Below, piece by piece: positions 24,543 through 36,934 of a stretch of DNA of 64,000 nt. How positions within the stretch are numbered: position 1 is the stretch's first letter; the number at the start of each line of letters is the position of its first letter. The stretch spans positions 16,212,693 through 16,276,692 of the forward strand of contig NC_054534.1 of the NCBI RefSeq assembly GCF_017654505.1, written 5' to 3'. Source of the DNA: Polyodon spathula. Lineage: Eukaryota > Chordata > Actinopteri > Acipenseriformes > Polyodontidae. The translations under genes and the position numbers were made by a program. Below the pieces are notes generated by a model, which worked only from the letters and a program-made list of their open reading frames with translations, was not told where the DNA came from and searched no databases.

Positions 24543-24891
24543 TGACACGGCCCAGGCTGGTTACCATCAAAAAAGAGACCCAGGAACAAAAACTGCAGTT
24601 CAAGCATTAAAGAGCACATGTATTTAACAAAACAAACACAAAAACAGTAACAAACAAACACAAGGGTCAAAATAAAGCGTCAAACAAAACAATATTGTAT
24701 CCAAACACTGCCGTCAGGCTGCGCCTTCACCTTCATTGAAGTTACAAACAAAACAAGTCACACAAACAGACACACACACACAGGTTTGAATTCCCATATT
24801 TGTGGGTACTTCTCATTGACTCTCACTATATTTTTATTTACTATTTCAGTCAGACACAACTCCACACGGTGAAAGTCTGCAACAAACTAAA

Positions 24892-24949
<58 letters not shown>

Positions 24950-25691
24950 TATTATTTATTTATTTAAAATGCATATTTAGTTCTAAAAAGGCGTTTTACA
25001 AAGTGGGGATGTCCCCACAATATAGTTTTTTCGAGTTACTATCTTTGTGGGGACATTTTCTCAAATTTTGTCCGCACACGGATAGTACCCACCTACACCC
25101 ACAATCAGTAATCAATATCTGAACAACAGGCAATTTGAAAATAGGAATCACGCAGTTTAATCAATAAACAGAAAATAAAAGGTTGCAAGACAAACAAGAC
25201 ACAGGACATGGCACTGGTAGTCAAAACAAAGAGATGAAACAAAACGGACTAACACTAAATAAACAGTGGACTAATAGACAAACAAACACGCTGAGTCAAG
25301 ACAGGTCTAACTACATTATTTTACTTTGCTTATTCACCTTCTCCACACCAGTTCTCCACTCACCCAACACACAACCCCGAGTGAGTGAAAACATGCTGTT
25401 TTTATGCAGCTGTACCGAGACTCGATTGCTAATCAATCATTCAATTGGAGTCTTGGTACAACTGCACATGAATTAATAAATTGCAATTCTCCATGCTCGC
25501 ATATTATTACATTTTATCTGCACGTGAAGTGCTGTGCAATCCTCGTGCCTAAATACAAATATACATTTTAAACACTTACGTTACACAGACCCATTTATAT
25601 TCTGTGTACCAATGACTATACACTAATATTAACACACTACATGTAACCTACAACACAAATAAATAGCCCAGGGACGGGGCACTTTGCCACA
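24543..25691 (-). mobile_element. LTR-like element, copy B, interrupted by an AT-rich insert
   Basis: On the minus strand it starts TGTGGCAAAGTGCCCC and ends CCGTGTCA. The part at 25360-25691 is clearly homologous to copy A at 7535-8147, including GTATTTAGGCACGAGGATTG. The stretch about 24770-25100 appears inserted: it has (ATT)n at 24893-24950 and a TGTGGGGACATTTTCT block known from other fish repeats. No target duplication was recognised. Confidence 0.5.
24893..24950. repeat. (ATT)n microsatellite
   Basis: About 19 uninterrupted ATT units, then imperfect ATTT units to about 24965. Confidence 0.9.
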
Positions 25692-25898
25692 ACTAACAAT
25701 AAAGAAGGCTGTGAATTTAGGCAAAGTGTAATTTATTCCTCCAGCCACAAGATGTAATTTTAAATGCACTGTTTGTTGTGTAATTACTGATTAAAATTAC
25801 CCAGATTATTAGCAAATGTCTATGACTCATGCACACATATTTTACAAGGCTATGGGCACATATTGCATTATTGCTTTAACCTTACATCGCTGTGACAC

Positions 25899-26610
25899 TG
25901 TTGGAAAACATGGATCGAGAATTGATTAGCAGTTTGCTACACATGTGGACTGGCAAAGCTATACTGGTGTTCTTTTCTGAAAAGAGACTAATATTGCAGA
26001 TAGCAGACTGTTTGGTTCAAATTGCATGTACTGCTAACAATTGATAGAGACCTTGTGTCTACAAGCTTCTTGCCCAGCATTAACTGCAAGCTAACAAGAT
26101 AACAATACTGTGGACCAGAAGGGGCCAGGTTCTAAGACTTTTGGAATGCAAAGCATAAAGGAGCTAAAAGGCTCCCAGGGACTGGCGTTGGACCCAAAGG
26201 TTCTCAAGGAGAATAAGAGATAACGTCACTGGACTCAAAGGGTCTCAGGCAAAACGGAAAGATATGAACAAGGAAGATGACAAAAACTAGATGTATGGAC
26301 CTTTTGGGGCGCCAGGGGTCTGAAGAATGCACTGAGTTCAGAGGTTGTCACACAAGACTACACACACAGACACACACACACAAATAAATTAAATATATGG
26401 TAACAGAATAATGTGTTGTACCTTTGCTATTGGTTGTCAGAGAAAGAGAAGGTGGGCCATCTATACAGAAGGGTATTTAATGTCATGCAAACATTGTAAT
26501 GATGAGTATTCTGTTTGTCCTGTACCTGGGACCAGACTCCCTGCATATTTCAATAAGCCTAACAACTGATTGAAGAAAAGGACTCTGTGAATTTTCTTTA
26601 TTACGCGCCA
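25899..26610 (+). mobile_element. Possible solo LTR
   Basis: The 3' part reads like an LTR: a promoter-like GGGTATTTAATGTCATGC near 26473, then GGGACCAGACTCCCTGC, ATTTCAATAAGCCTAAC as a polyA-signal region near 26552, and a pyrimidine-rich end. A TG start at 25899 and CA end at 26610 are possible, but flanking duplications do not match. There is no coding sequence. Confidence 0.35.
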
Positions 26611-26639
26611 TCATTTTTTTTAAAGTTACATCAGACCCT

Positions 26640-28342
26640 ATATCCGTTTAGATTTTTTTTAAATATAATTTCCTACAATTCAAAATGTTAACCATTGAAT
26701 CTCCAAGGTCTCAAATATGTAATCCCATTCATTAGTCAAAAGACATGAATATTAACAAACATTGAAGTTTTTTCAATTGACCCAAACACAAAACTCTGCA
26801 GTACCAGTGTAGCACTCCTGCAAAATCTAATCTCAAACCAGCGTGAAAAATTAAAAATATATTAATATGACCAATAAAATACAGCAATGTCTAAAAGCTC
26901 TGAGAGGTGGCATTCAAAATATGCAAAGTGTTTCAAATCTGCAGTACAAAGTAAGTGTCTTGAATGGCTGTTATTACATTACTCTCGCAGTAAAATTATT
27001 GCCATCTCCAGCCTAGCCTTTATAAAAAAAATTTAAAAAGCGTGCTAGTAGAACCTACATAGCTTTAACAATTTCTGACAACACAACAGTGCAAGTCAGC
27101 AAAATGTATGATTTTTGGTTAGGCTCTTGGACGTGTTAGAAAAAATGTATTACTCTCGGGGTCTAGGTGGCACCCTTTCATATCTTGGAACCTCTGAATG
27201 CCTGTGTTTGAATCAAAATATTGAAATGTAGTGTTTGTGTTCTTGTCTACACATTTGAGACCTATATAATGAATGCATGTGCAGTGGAGAACATATGGAA
27301 TTATTTGTTAACTACAATCAACAATCCACTGCAAACAGCTTGGCACATTCTGATTGAGAAACAGTTATATTTGGGAATGCAGGCTATATGTTATATTCAT
27401 TATATTAATATTATTATTACGTTTGTATCCCTTGTAAGCACAGCTGAAAAAGTAAGAAAGTTTAAAGTCAATAACCACATTGACAATTACATTTTTAAGT
27501 ACCTGGTAAGATAAGATAAAAGGAGTTTTCATGAAAGTGCTAAACAAAGGAACAGGGTTCAAGTGTATTCTGTGCTATTAGTGCTTCAGTGGTTATAGTA
27601 AAGTGTAGTAAACACAGAGAGCTCAGACCAAAATGCAACTGACAAGGCTGGATTACTCATATAGCGTTGGAAATCTCTGCCTCTTCAGTTTATTTCTTGC
27701 TGTGTTGCACTCCTGCTCTGAGGAAAGTGCTGACAACAAGTACTCTTGTCCTTGGAGTTCTCTGTTTATTTATTTTTTTCATCATTTGATTAGACAGGAT
27801 GCCTGCATGGAAACAAGGTTAGAATGAAGAGAATAGAAAAAATGAATAGAATTATATTTAGGTAATAGTGTTAAAGTCTATCTATTTTTGTATATAACGA
27901 GAGAGGAGCTTGTCGAAAATCAGATTATCTACTGTTGTTCAACCAAGGCCTCAGACTATAATTCATGCCTTAGTTCCATATGGTTAAGACTGTTTCTATT
28001 TTGTATGGCAACATTCAATCAAATATTCAAGAGTGCCATGCGGTGTCTCTGTATGTTTGATATGTTTGATAACCTCAATAGATCTTGACAGAAAATTACT
28101 ATTTAAGCTGAAATGTTGATTATGTTTGTTTATTCCAAAAATAAATGGGTAACACTTTCAAATAATGGCAACAAATTCATAATGAATTCCAACTAAATAC
28201 TGCCAGAATCACACCTGAACATCTTATGCATTTCCATTCAGTTCTGAGGTATTTCATTTTGAATTGAGCCCTGTTAATTCCTGTGGCTTGAATTACCCAT
28301 ATTCGTTCCATGTTCCTTTGTAACAAATGTAACAAAAAATAA
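26640..28342. other. Intergenic stretch without recognised content
   Basis: AT-rich spacer. Open frames at 27221-27514, 27633-27827 and 27888-28088 have no recognisable domains or codon pattern and look like chance. Confidence 0.5.
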
Positions 28343-28561
28343 GGGCCATATTTTCAAAACGTTTACTCCTGACTAACTTTTTTAACAGAGAAATAAATCA
28401 ATAATGTTACCAGGTGAGAAACAAACCACTTGTGGTTGCTTAGGAGACTTTGTGTTACATTATATAGTTGTTTGTTTCTAGCTTTGTTTCTAGGTGTTTT
28501 TCTCCATGCAAAAAATAGGAGTTAATTAAAGACTGGAGTAAATGCTTTGAAAATATAGCCC
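28343..28561. mobile_element. Harbinger-like MITE, 219 bp, 27-bp inverted termini
   Basis: The left end GGGCCATATTTTCAAAACG and the right end, read in reverse, GGGCTATATTTTCAAAGCA, continue as TTTACTCC on both sides, giving imperfect inverted repeats of about 27 bases. The GGGCC(A/T)-type ends suggest a PIF/Harbinger origin; I could not confirm a 3-bp duplication. A truncated relative is at 15861-15978. Confidence 0.65.
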
Positions 28562-28887
28562 ATTGTTTCTTATAGTTTTTCCTTATACTTTATGATGGAG
28601 TGTTTGATGTCATTGGCAGTTTCATATTGCAAATTATGGACTATGACAATTCAACCCCTCACAAGCAACACAGTGAAATCTGTATAAAACAAGGGACATT
28701 TATCAAGCATGAGCAGCCCTGCTTTCCATTGATGTTAGATCAACACAGGCAGAATAATAGACAGATGAAACCCTCAGAATGAGTCCATTACACCTGAGCT
28801 TACTATGCTCCACTTCTTTGCTGCTAGCAAAACCATTTTTATCACAGTGTTCAAGATGATATGATATGATATGACTCCACATATACC

Positions 28888-29018
28888 AGGACAGTTTAAG
28901 ACAGTTCAGGCTTTTCAGTTCATATCACAATGCGTTTTACCTGTCTCAGATACCTTTCACAACAGGACAACACTTACAAGAATCCATTGGGGTGTGAGTT
29001 GAAAAGCCTGAATGTCCT
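28888..29018. mobile_element. Palindromic MITE, about 131 bp
   Basis: Arms at 28905-28932 (TTCAGGCTTTTCAGTTCAT...) and 28985-29012 (...GAGTTGAAAAGCCTGAA) are inverted repeats with a few changes, and AGGACA / TGTCCT extend them outward. A fragment with TGCTTTTCAACTCATATTC lies near 31838. Confidence 0.55.
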
Positions 29019-29118
29019 AGTGTAAAGAGTTATGCCTTTCTGACCCGGAAACCAAAAAGTCACATGACCCCAGTATGACGGCCATCTTAGGTCAGAGGTC
29101 AACAACGTGAAGGGTACC

Positions 29119-29120
<2 letters not shown>

Positions 29121-29189
<69 letters not shown>
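29121..29189. repeat. (AT)n microsatellite, about 69 bp
   Basis: Nearly perfect AT dinucleotides. Such a run can form cruciforms and often varies in length between individuals or reads. Confidence 0.95.
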
Positions 29190-29193
<4 letters not shown>

Positions 29194-30654
29194 GGTTGCA
29201 CTCATAATACATTTAAAACATAGATAGAAAATATATTCCTGATTATATTGGGTTAATTTTATTTTTTTAAGTTTGTTATTTTACAATGTTTGTTTATTCT
29301 TATGGACATATTCTCATGAATGTTTTAATAACTTTTTTGTTAATGCTTTCTGTGTAGAGTTGATTGTTTTTTAGTGGAATATAAAGCTGATTAAACTTCT
29401 CATAGTCTCATAACCCCCCTGAGGATGAGATATCTTCTGCAGGGATTCAGGGTAGAATTCTTAATGGAGGTTTGGTCGTGAGTTACTTTCTACGAAGAAA
29501 TGCGGTGCCAGGGTTTTTTTTTTTTTTTATGTATATAGTTAATAGTTTCAATTCCCTTGCCTACCCCGTTACCAGGTCCATTGTTATGGGACTCATTGTA
29601 TTTTCTATGAAAATTCCAGCTATGTGTGTGATTGTGAACCAGTACATTGTTGCATACTGTTTTTCCTATCACATGGGTAATTTGTAGGTCGTTTTGCAGT
29701 ATAAACGGAAATGCGTCTGTCTATAAAATGTACACTGTTCAGGAATAAGAATGTACTAACACTCAAATATCAAAAAAAGGGAAGCTGTTGTTGCTAGAGA
29801 AATTTGTAGAGTAAAACTAAAATAAACCCAGGCAAGTACCTCAATATTATGCCTTCATCTGTATTACTGTTTAACACTTGTGAAGGTTGTGAGTAATTGT
29901 TTATTTGTCTTCTAGTTTTACCTCTGTCCAAACTGAGTTTCTTTAGCTTGGAGTGCTTTGTTTTATACTGTTTTGACATTTGTTATCAGGTACAGAAGTC
30001 ATTTACCTTTGTTGACTTATGGCAGTATTGTTAATATACAGGTTAGGTCCTTGTGAAAACAGTGAAGACCTCTAGGGAATGGCGTACCAGTAGTCTTGTT
30101 GTTATCTGGCTTGTTTGATTTGTTGTCAAGGTCAATAGAAACTAGTCTATCCTGAAGAGCTGATTTAAGTTTTTTTTTTTCTCTTTCAAATGAACCCAGG
30201 ATTTTAATCTGTTTGGCACATCAAGTTGAAAGGGTTAGTAGTCATGTTTAAATACAATATGGGTGTGGAGGAAACAATTAAAGCTTAATCTTCAGCTCAT
30301 GACGTGTTGTGGTTCTCATTGGCAATGTTTACAACTAAAACCTATGATAACAGCACTATTATTCCTAAAAATTAAATCCACTTGGCCCAGTCCCCCCTTT
30401 TTTTTTTTTTTTTTTTTTTTTTTAGTATGATTTCAGTGTCGTGCCAGTTGAACTTATTGTATGGAAATGAAGGATGGTTATGCTAATATTTTGAATGTCA
30501 CGCATAATGTACTATTAAACGTGCACCATTTTATAAACAGTGTTACAATGACATCGTACAAGTTTAGAGTGATAGAACAGAGGCGTTCCGATTTCACGTA
30601 CGTCAATCATGGTCACGCAGGGACAAAGGGGAATAAAGCAGGTAAAATATAGAA

Positions 30655-30870
30655 ATAATCTTGCAACCAGGAGGTCCCTGGTTCAAAAACCAGCTCACTC
30701 ATTGACTATATGACCCAGAACAAGTCACTTAACCTCCTTGTCCTCTGTCTTTCGGGTGAGATGCTGTTGGAAGTGACTCTGCAGCTGATGCTAGTTCACA
30801 CACCCTCGTCTCTGTAAGTCACTATGGATAAAGGCTACTGCGAAATAAACAACTAATAATAACAATAATC
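30655..30870 (+). mobile_element. tRNA-derived SINE, nearly full length
   Basis: The B-box-like GGTTCAAAAACC near 30680, the core CAAGTCACTTAACCTCCTTG, TCTTTCGGGTGAGATGC, AGTGACTCTGCAGCTGATGC and the tail GGATAAAGGCTACTGCGAAA, followed by an AATAAT run, define one SINE family. A reverse copy is at 61481-61714 and fragments at 46821-46940 and 44261-44330. It is not a tRNA gene: the acceptor stem and A box are lost. Confidence 0.75.
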
Positions 30871-31259
30871 AGAAAGTGTTTTCACCATGTCCTGAAGTGT
30901 CACTGTCCCTGCATTTCTCTCTCTTGCTGTCACTCCGGACATCTGAGAGTCCATGTAAACATCCACTGCACTGATCGCAACAGTTTTAGAAGAAAGGTTT
31001 AGCCTCCTCCTCCTCAGCCCACAATGTCGCTTCCTCTTGTACTGCTAAGAAAGTCATTTGAGGCTTCTCGCTCACCATTCTTTTTAAGGCTTTTCTCAGG
31101 GACATATCTCTACTCCCCTGCACAAACTGGTCAGGTAAAACATTTTATTCAAACAGCTCTTCTGTCGAGCATCTCTGTACACTACAAAGCAGCTGTGATA
31201 GTACATGCGAATACTCTGGTTTCACTAATTTGTTTAATTCCTTGACAGCCCTAATATAA

Positions 31260-32735
31260 ACTAAATATTTGAATAAGCAATCAATCATTGGTTCACCAAA
31301 TAGTATTCACTTAGTACAATAGTACATTCTCCAGACATTGCTCCACATCTGATTCTGTAGCTATACTGTAGCAACACTACATTTCATGGTTTAACTTGTT
31401 GAGATTAAAAAGACCTAAGCTTTTAGTACATTGTTTTGGCTTTTAATTCAGGGTTGGGAGGGGTTTGCTTTTTGTCTATAATGCCTTCTTTTCCTATAAT
31501 CTAAAGCAAAACATGAATCCTCCTTGGGGGTACATGTAACAGTAAAAAGGTTCAGTAAAACAGTCCTCTGCACACATTACATTATCTATTTTTATTTTTT
31601 AAACAAACAAAAAAGCAAGTAACCTGTCTTCTTGCATTTGATTAATTTGCCTACCCATTCTATTACAAGACTCTACACCTTCATCAACATGTTGCTGTCC
31701 TCATTAAAGCAATACACAACTACTCTGTTTCTGTGTATGTCTGCAAAAAGACAAACAACTCAAGGGAGCAAGTCCAGGTAGTTTAAGCGTGGAAGGTGCT
31801 AAGAAGGAGCACATGGCTAATTAATTAGCCTTTCATGCTTTTCAACTCATATTCAGACCCCCAGGGGACACGAAACCAACACACAATGCATCAAAATTCT
31901 CTATCTGAGAGGTCTAAATGACAGCAGGTTTTTAGAATTCAATTGAGTGCATGCAACTTTAATGGATGATTTTTTTTTTTCTTTTCGTTAGTCATTATAA
32001 GTTGATAACTCAGAGGGAGCGTAGTTTTGGTTTGTTTTAATCATGGGAACTAGCATGATACCAAAAACAATCAAGTACTGTGCTCTCCCTCAGATAACCA
32101 ATTAAATTGATACTTTCAGTCAAATCAGCCCTGCAGTGTAGAAACACTCAAAGTCTGGAACCAGTTAAAAATCAATGAAAGTATTATGCCTGGAAATGAA
32201 AAAAAAAAAGGGCTTTAAGGGATTAAAGCCTATGTAACATATTCTGACATGCAAGGCAGTTCTGAGAGGTGTTTCACAAAAGCTACTTTTTTACATAACC
32301 AAAATTTGTGAGAGAGAATTTGTGAAAACAAGGTCTGTCAATGCTTGTTTACATGCCTTCAAACACTCCAGTGGTCTTAAGATTTCCATGGAGGTTTAAA
32401 ATGCACTGCACCATGTTCACATGTTACCCATCAGTACAAAATCAGTCACATAGTACCTAGTCCAAAAATAGGTTTGTGAAATAGTGGAGATATCAGACTT
32501 AGAAGTTTGGAATGTACAAACAGGATTACTTTGGCAACCAAGAACCTTATCAACCCTCTTATAGTCTGTCAGATTTGCTGTCTAGCGACAAATACTAACC
32601 TCCAGGTTTATATAGTGCAGAAACATAGTTAGTGATTCCATTTGCATAACAAACGATTCAGTCCTGTCATTTACATAAAAGAGGTAAAACTATAAGAAGC
32701 AAGGCAAAAGATCCCAAAGGGTCCAACCTGGTACA
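31260..32735. other. Intergenic stretch without recognised content
   Basis: AT-rich spacer with poly-T and poly-A runs and one short MITE fragment near 31838. I see no gene. Confidence 0.5.
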
Positions 32736-32739
32736 GGCA

Positions 32740-33070
32740 TGACTTCATTTTGGGCAGAGTGAGTCATACAGTCCAGGGAGCGATTGTTTGCTTCCTTGCT
32801 GTGCCAAGTTGCTGATCTTAGCTGGATATCCCTAAGAGAGCATTATCAATGGCCTGGGCTGGGGAGGTGAAATTAGTAGTGACTGTTTCACCTCAACATG
32901 ATACTGTAGCATCTACCGGCTAGGCACACTGTGAGCTTGAGCAAACACCTTCAGGGTTGGCCTTTATGCTCCTGGGGCTTGTACATCATCAACATCAGCT
33001 GTCAGGCTCCTGGGTATAAGGTAGCAACTGGCTTTGGGGTAGGATTGTAAAACCACCACCGACCGTCAAT
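32740..33070 (+). mobile_element. Diverged SINE copy
   Basis: The head AGAGTGAGTCATACAGTCCAG and the later GGGCTTGTACATCATC...CTCCTGGGTATAAGG correspond in order to the SINE at 4519-4840 but with many changes. Confidence 0.45.
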
Positions 33071-33309
33071 TTTCCAAAGCTATATTCATTTGCATGAGAC
33101 AGATGCAGAGTTAGTGACCAAAAGCATATTTATTAGACTAGGACGACTCAGCTTACAAAAACATAGTTCAGTGTGCAGAATAAACTTCCAAGTCTAATAA
33201 TATGTTTTCCACCCTATAACAAGGGGAGCCATATGGTTCCCAATTCAGGTTGGGCCTACTATTTAGCATTTTTTACACCTGCTGGTTATTTCTTTCACAT
33301 CGTTACACT

Positions 33310-33530
33310 ACTGGCCTGGTGAGCTCAAGCATACTGTACAGCTGCAGGGCTGGTTTTTGTCCTCCACAGGCCGGTAGCCCACTGACATCCTCTATCTCGA
33401 GTTCCAGGGTGTAAGGAGGCAAATGGCTTGGCTGCGGGATCAGAAGATGTCCAGTGAGCTTCAGTTCTCCTGAGCCCTGTGGTGAATTGCTGTGGGAGGG
33501 AAGATAATTGGACATTCTAAATTGAGGAAA
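33310..33530 (+). mobile_element. SINE body fragment
   Basis: GGCTGGTTTTTGTCCTCC, AGGCCGGTAGCCCACTGACA, GAGTTCCAGGGTGTAAGGAG and GGACATTCTAAATT match the body of the SINE at 4600-4820. The tRNA-like head is missing. Confidence 0.6.
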
Positions 33531-33996
33531 AAATCTCTATTAAAATAACTGATCACTAAAAAAAAAAAAAAAAACAGGTGTGTAGGCAACGCTGCTGCTT
33601 TCAGTTGTGTCTTGTCTGAATTGCACATTTTAAATAAAATAAATGTTTTCAATCTTACCTGTCATGCTCTTCCATTTGCTATATACAACAGCCTATAATA
33701 TTATACTAGAAACTACTGTCCCGTTATCTTAATCAACTGTTCCATTATTATGTAGTAAAAAAACTGCTTACATCAGCTTACAGCAAAAGCAAAGGAGCCA
33801 CCAAGTCTGGGCAGCTATTACAATCTGCTTATTACAGCCCTTTTTTTTTTTTTTTTTTTACTAAGTATACTCTCCTAGTGATATGTATTAATTAGTTCCC
33901 ATTGTGTCCTGCTGTTAGCCAGCTGGATTGGACTAAAACAAAAGGTCAGATAGGATGAGTCCACAGTTGAGCAGCAACAGGAAGAACACACGTCTT

Positions 33997-34236
33997 AGCT
34001 CATATTGCTTTTCTGTAATCTTCTTGTGGACCATGGGTTTTATTTGGGCAAAAACATCTGATAAATAACCTGTTTTTAAATAAAAAAAAAAAAATCAAAA
34101 AAAAATCCTTTTTTTTATATTAAAATAAACTAAAAAAAAAAAAAAATGAAATAAAAATGTGTGTGACAGCAGCTCATATTGCTTTTCTGTAATCTTCTTG
34201 TGGACCATGGGTTTTATTTGGGCAAAAACATCTGAT
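33997..34236 (+). repeat. Perfect 66-bp direct repeat
   Basis: 33997-34062 and 34171-34236 are identical over 66 bases, from AGCTCATATTGC to AAAACATCTGAT, with a period of 174. Long poly-A and poly-T tracts fill the space between. Identity implies a recent duplication or an assembly effect. Confidence 0.85.
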
Positions 34237-34541
34237 TTGAAAGAGTTGGAAGAAATCTCTGGTAATCTTAATTGGCAAAACATGTGGTATAGTACAATAG
34301 CATTCAGGAAAATCCCCTCTTGTTCACCTGATTTAATCCCAGCAGGTAATTTAACCTTCTGTCCCCAAAGACCCAGACATGCTCTGAAAAGACACAGGCA
34401 CAAGATAGAAAAACACAGTTCAACAAAATGCTATAAGAAGCAAAAGCCAAATAATTTACAATGAATTACAGTCAATTGTGCATGATCTGGAAAAAAAACC
34501 TATAAGGTAAAACAGTTCCTCCAAGTTTGAGTTAATTATTG

Positions 34542-35890
34542 CACTGGAATCGACCATACAGAGTGGATATTTTGTCTGTAATCTTTAAGGAACACCAGTA
34601 CTGTATGTCTTTGCAGTCAGAAGAGGAAGAGTCTCAGTTGAAAGAAACAGGATAATCCTACAGGCTTGTCATTGAGTAATGAAGGTGCACAAAGAGTTAT
34701 AACTGGTTTTGTGCTGTATCTGTGCTGTAGCTTGTGGAGACCTGCCTAAAGGATTTTCCTACAAGACTAATACAATCTTAAACTATGCTGATGAAGATCT
34801 AAATCAGTTTAACAGGTGTCAAACTGAAATACAATTAATGAGAAAACATGTGAGCAAAACTGTGGTAATTATTTATGTAGGCATGTCCATATTATCATAC
34901 AAAAACATTTGAGAATATCTGACTTATGACAAACAGAAGCCTGGGAAAGTAATTTACACTTAATTCAACAATATACAATAAGCATAATCGATTCCAATAA
35001 CTGCTTGTTGTGTTGTACATATTCCTGCCGTATCTTTTCGACATAATCAGGATTGTATATTAATTTCAGTTATATGAAACTGTCATGGAGTTTTTATGGA
35101 CATTATTAATACTGGAGTGCATTAACATCTCTGGACAGTGGTGATGATGTCATATTCATGGCAAGACCTCAACGTGATATGAAAACAGCTGCTCAAAATG
35201 GATTTAGGACTGAGGACATGTAAAACAAACATTTTTTAAAAATGGGGGCAATGTTAAAAAAAAGTAAAGTTGTAAACCTAGCAGTAAGTTCTATAACACT
35301 TTAAAGGTACGTTTCACACTTTCTTATATGAAAGATACATACATGGTCAACATATTTTTTTTCAATGGCAATTCACTAAGCAACATTTTTTAATGCTGTT
35401 GCCAGGGGAACTGGGCTGCACTGCACCAGCTATGTGTAAGTTAATTCCTAAGTTAGAACGTAAAGTCTCTAATAAGTCTACATAAAATAGCCCATTGAAC
35501 ACATAGTATGTCCTGAGGGCCTGGTTTGTCAAATCACTTGATTCATACTCTTCAAGTCTAATGAAAACCCTAATAATAAACAGCTAAAGGCTACAATCTT
35601 TGTATTACAAATCCCTAAATTAGATTATGAGGTGCTTATCTTTGATTTGGTAGCTTTTCCTTTCTGAAGAAATCATCCAATTGACAATTTGTAGTAAAAA
35701 GCTTTACTGTTCCAGTGGAATCGCTCATGCAGAGTGGAAAGTTTGGCTGTATGCACAATGAGCAGCTATGACCATAGCAGTTTAAACAGGAAGAGTTTCA
35801 GATGAAAGGAACAAGATAATCCTACAGGCTTGTCATTATGTACCAGAGGTGAACAAAGAGGTATAACTGATTGTCTTTAGCTATATCTGT
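34542..35890 (+). repeat. Pair of diverged direct repeats, about 190 bp each
   Basis: Units at about 34542-34730 and 35714-35890 share CATRCAGAGTGGA-like text, AGGAAGAGT, GATAATCCTACAGGCTTGTC, then GTGxACAAAGAG and TATAACTG in the same order. They are either two copies of an unknown dispersed repeat or an old duplication of the spacer. No coding sense was established. Confidence 0.55.
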
Positions 35891-36402
35891 TAAAAACCAC
35901 TGTGATCAGCACAGGCCATGAACCTGAGGTTCCCGCAACACCGATACAATCTTGTGTGATCCTGCCACTGCCACGTGTTAAACTGAAATGAAACAATGAC
36001 AATAAATGATTGTAAAACAAAACACCGATACTCACCCAGCCCAGACCCTGGGAATATGTTTAAAACAAAACAAACCCCAAAAAACATACATCTCCAATGC
36101 ATTTGCATTAGCCTACAGTAAAGTATAGGGATACTTAATTATGGAACACTTAATCATGTAGTATAAGAAAATAAAACCTATATCTTATGTTATATACTCA
36201 TATTTTTTTACTGTTTCCCCTTAATCCAGTAAGTTTTTTTTTTCTAATATGAATTATCATCACTTAAATTGTGTACGTTTTCCTATAAAAAAGAAGGGAA
36301 ACATTATGATAAAAGTATATTTTTTTGTAGCAATTACTGTAAGTAGTAATTATGAAACCACATATTATTTTTTTTTAGTACTGTAATTTCCTGACAGTGA
36401 CA

Positions 36403-36622
36403 TGAACCGTTATAAAAGTTTACCATGATAGGTTTACATGGTCATTTAGTTGTTTTCCCATCCATTGCCATAGTTTGCCATGCTTTTTAAAATGCTTTAA
36501 CATACTTCTCTGTGATTTTCAATGCTTAACTTAAGCTTTACCATGCTTTAGTACACTGCTATGCTTTTACTGTGCTTTACTACCCTTTGCAATGAGTTTA
36601 CTATGGTAAACTTTTATAAGGC
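36403..36622. mobile_element. MITE, 220 bp, exact 8-bp target duplication
   Basis: Inverted ends TTATAAAAGTTTACCAT (left) and ATGGTAAACTTTTATAA (right) bound an interior built of short CATGCTTT(A/T) variants. CAGTGACA flanks it at 36395-36402 and 36623-36630. The 8-bp duplication suggests mobilisation by a hAT-type transposase. An older relative lies at 8733-8958. Confidence 0.8.
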
Positions 36623-36934
36623 CAGTGACACACGAAAGGTATAGACATTATTATTCATAAGAAAAGTCTTTTTTTTTTTTGTATTACTTAACATTTATTT
36701 GACATGTTCCTAGTTTAATATTATTTATTTACAAAACCTCTGCCCTTGACAACATAATTTTTATTACAATATGTAGATAACAATATTTTTAAACTACTTC
36801 TTAAACACTTTTATTGGTTAGAAGTATTGCAGTCTTTTAACAGTTTGGCAAAAGCATCAACACTTATTTTGTTATAAATGCAGCCTGCATAGTTTTTACC
36901 TTGTCTACAGTATTTCTGCCACTTTAGCATTGAA

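Noticed and set aside
29472..29687. Open frame with a hydrophobic stretch
   Set aside because: Short, driven by a poly-T run, with no homology that I recognise.
30655..30700. Possible tRNA gene (B-box-like GGTTCAAAAACC)
   Set aside because: No matching acceptor stem or A box, and the same text recurs in several SINE copies.
34159..34464. Open frames of about 100 codons on both strands
   Set aside because: They overlap the 66-bp repeat and poly-A tracts; no family is recognised and there is no plausible splice context.
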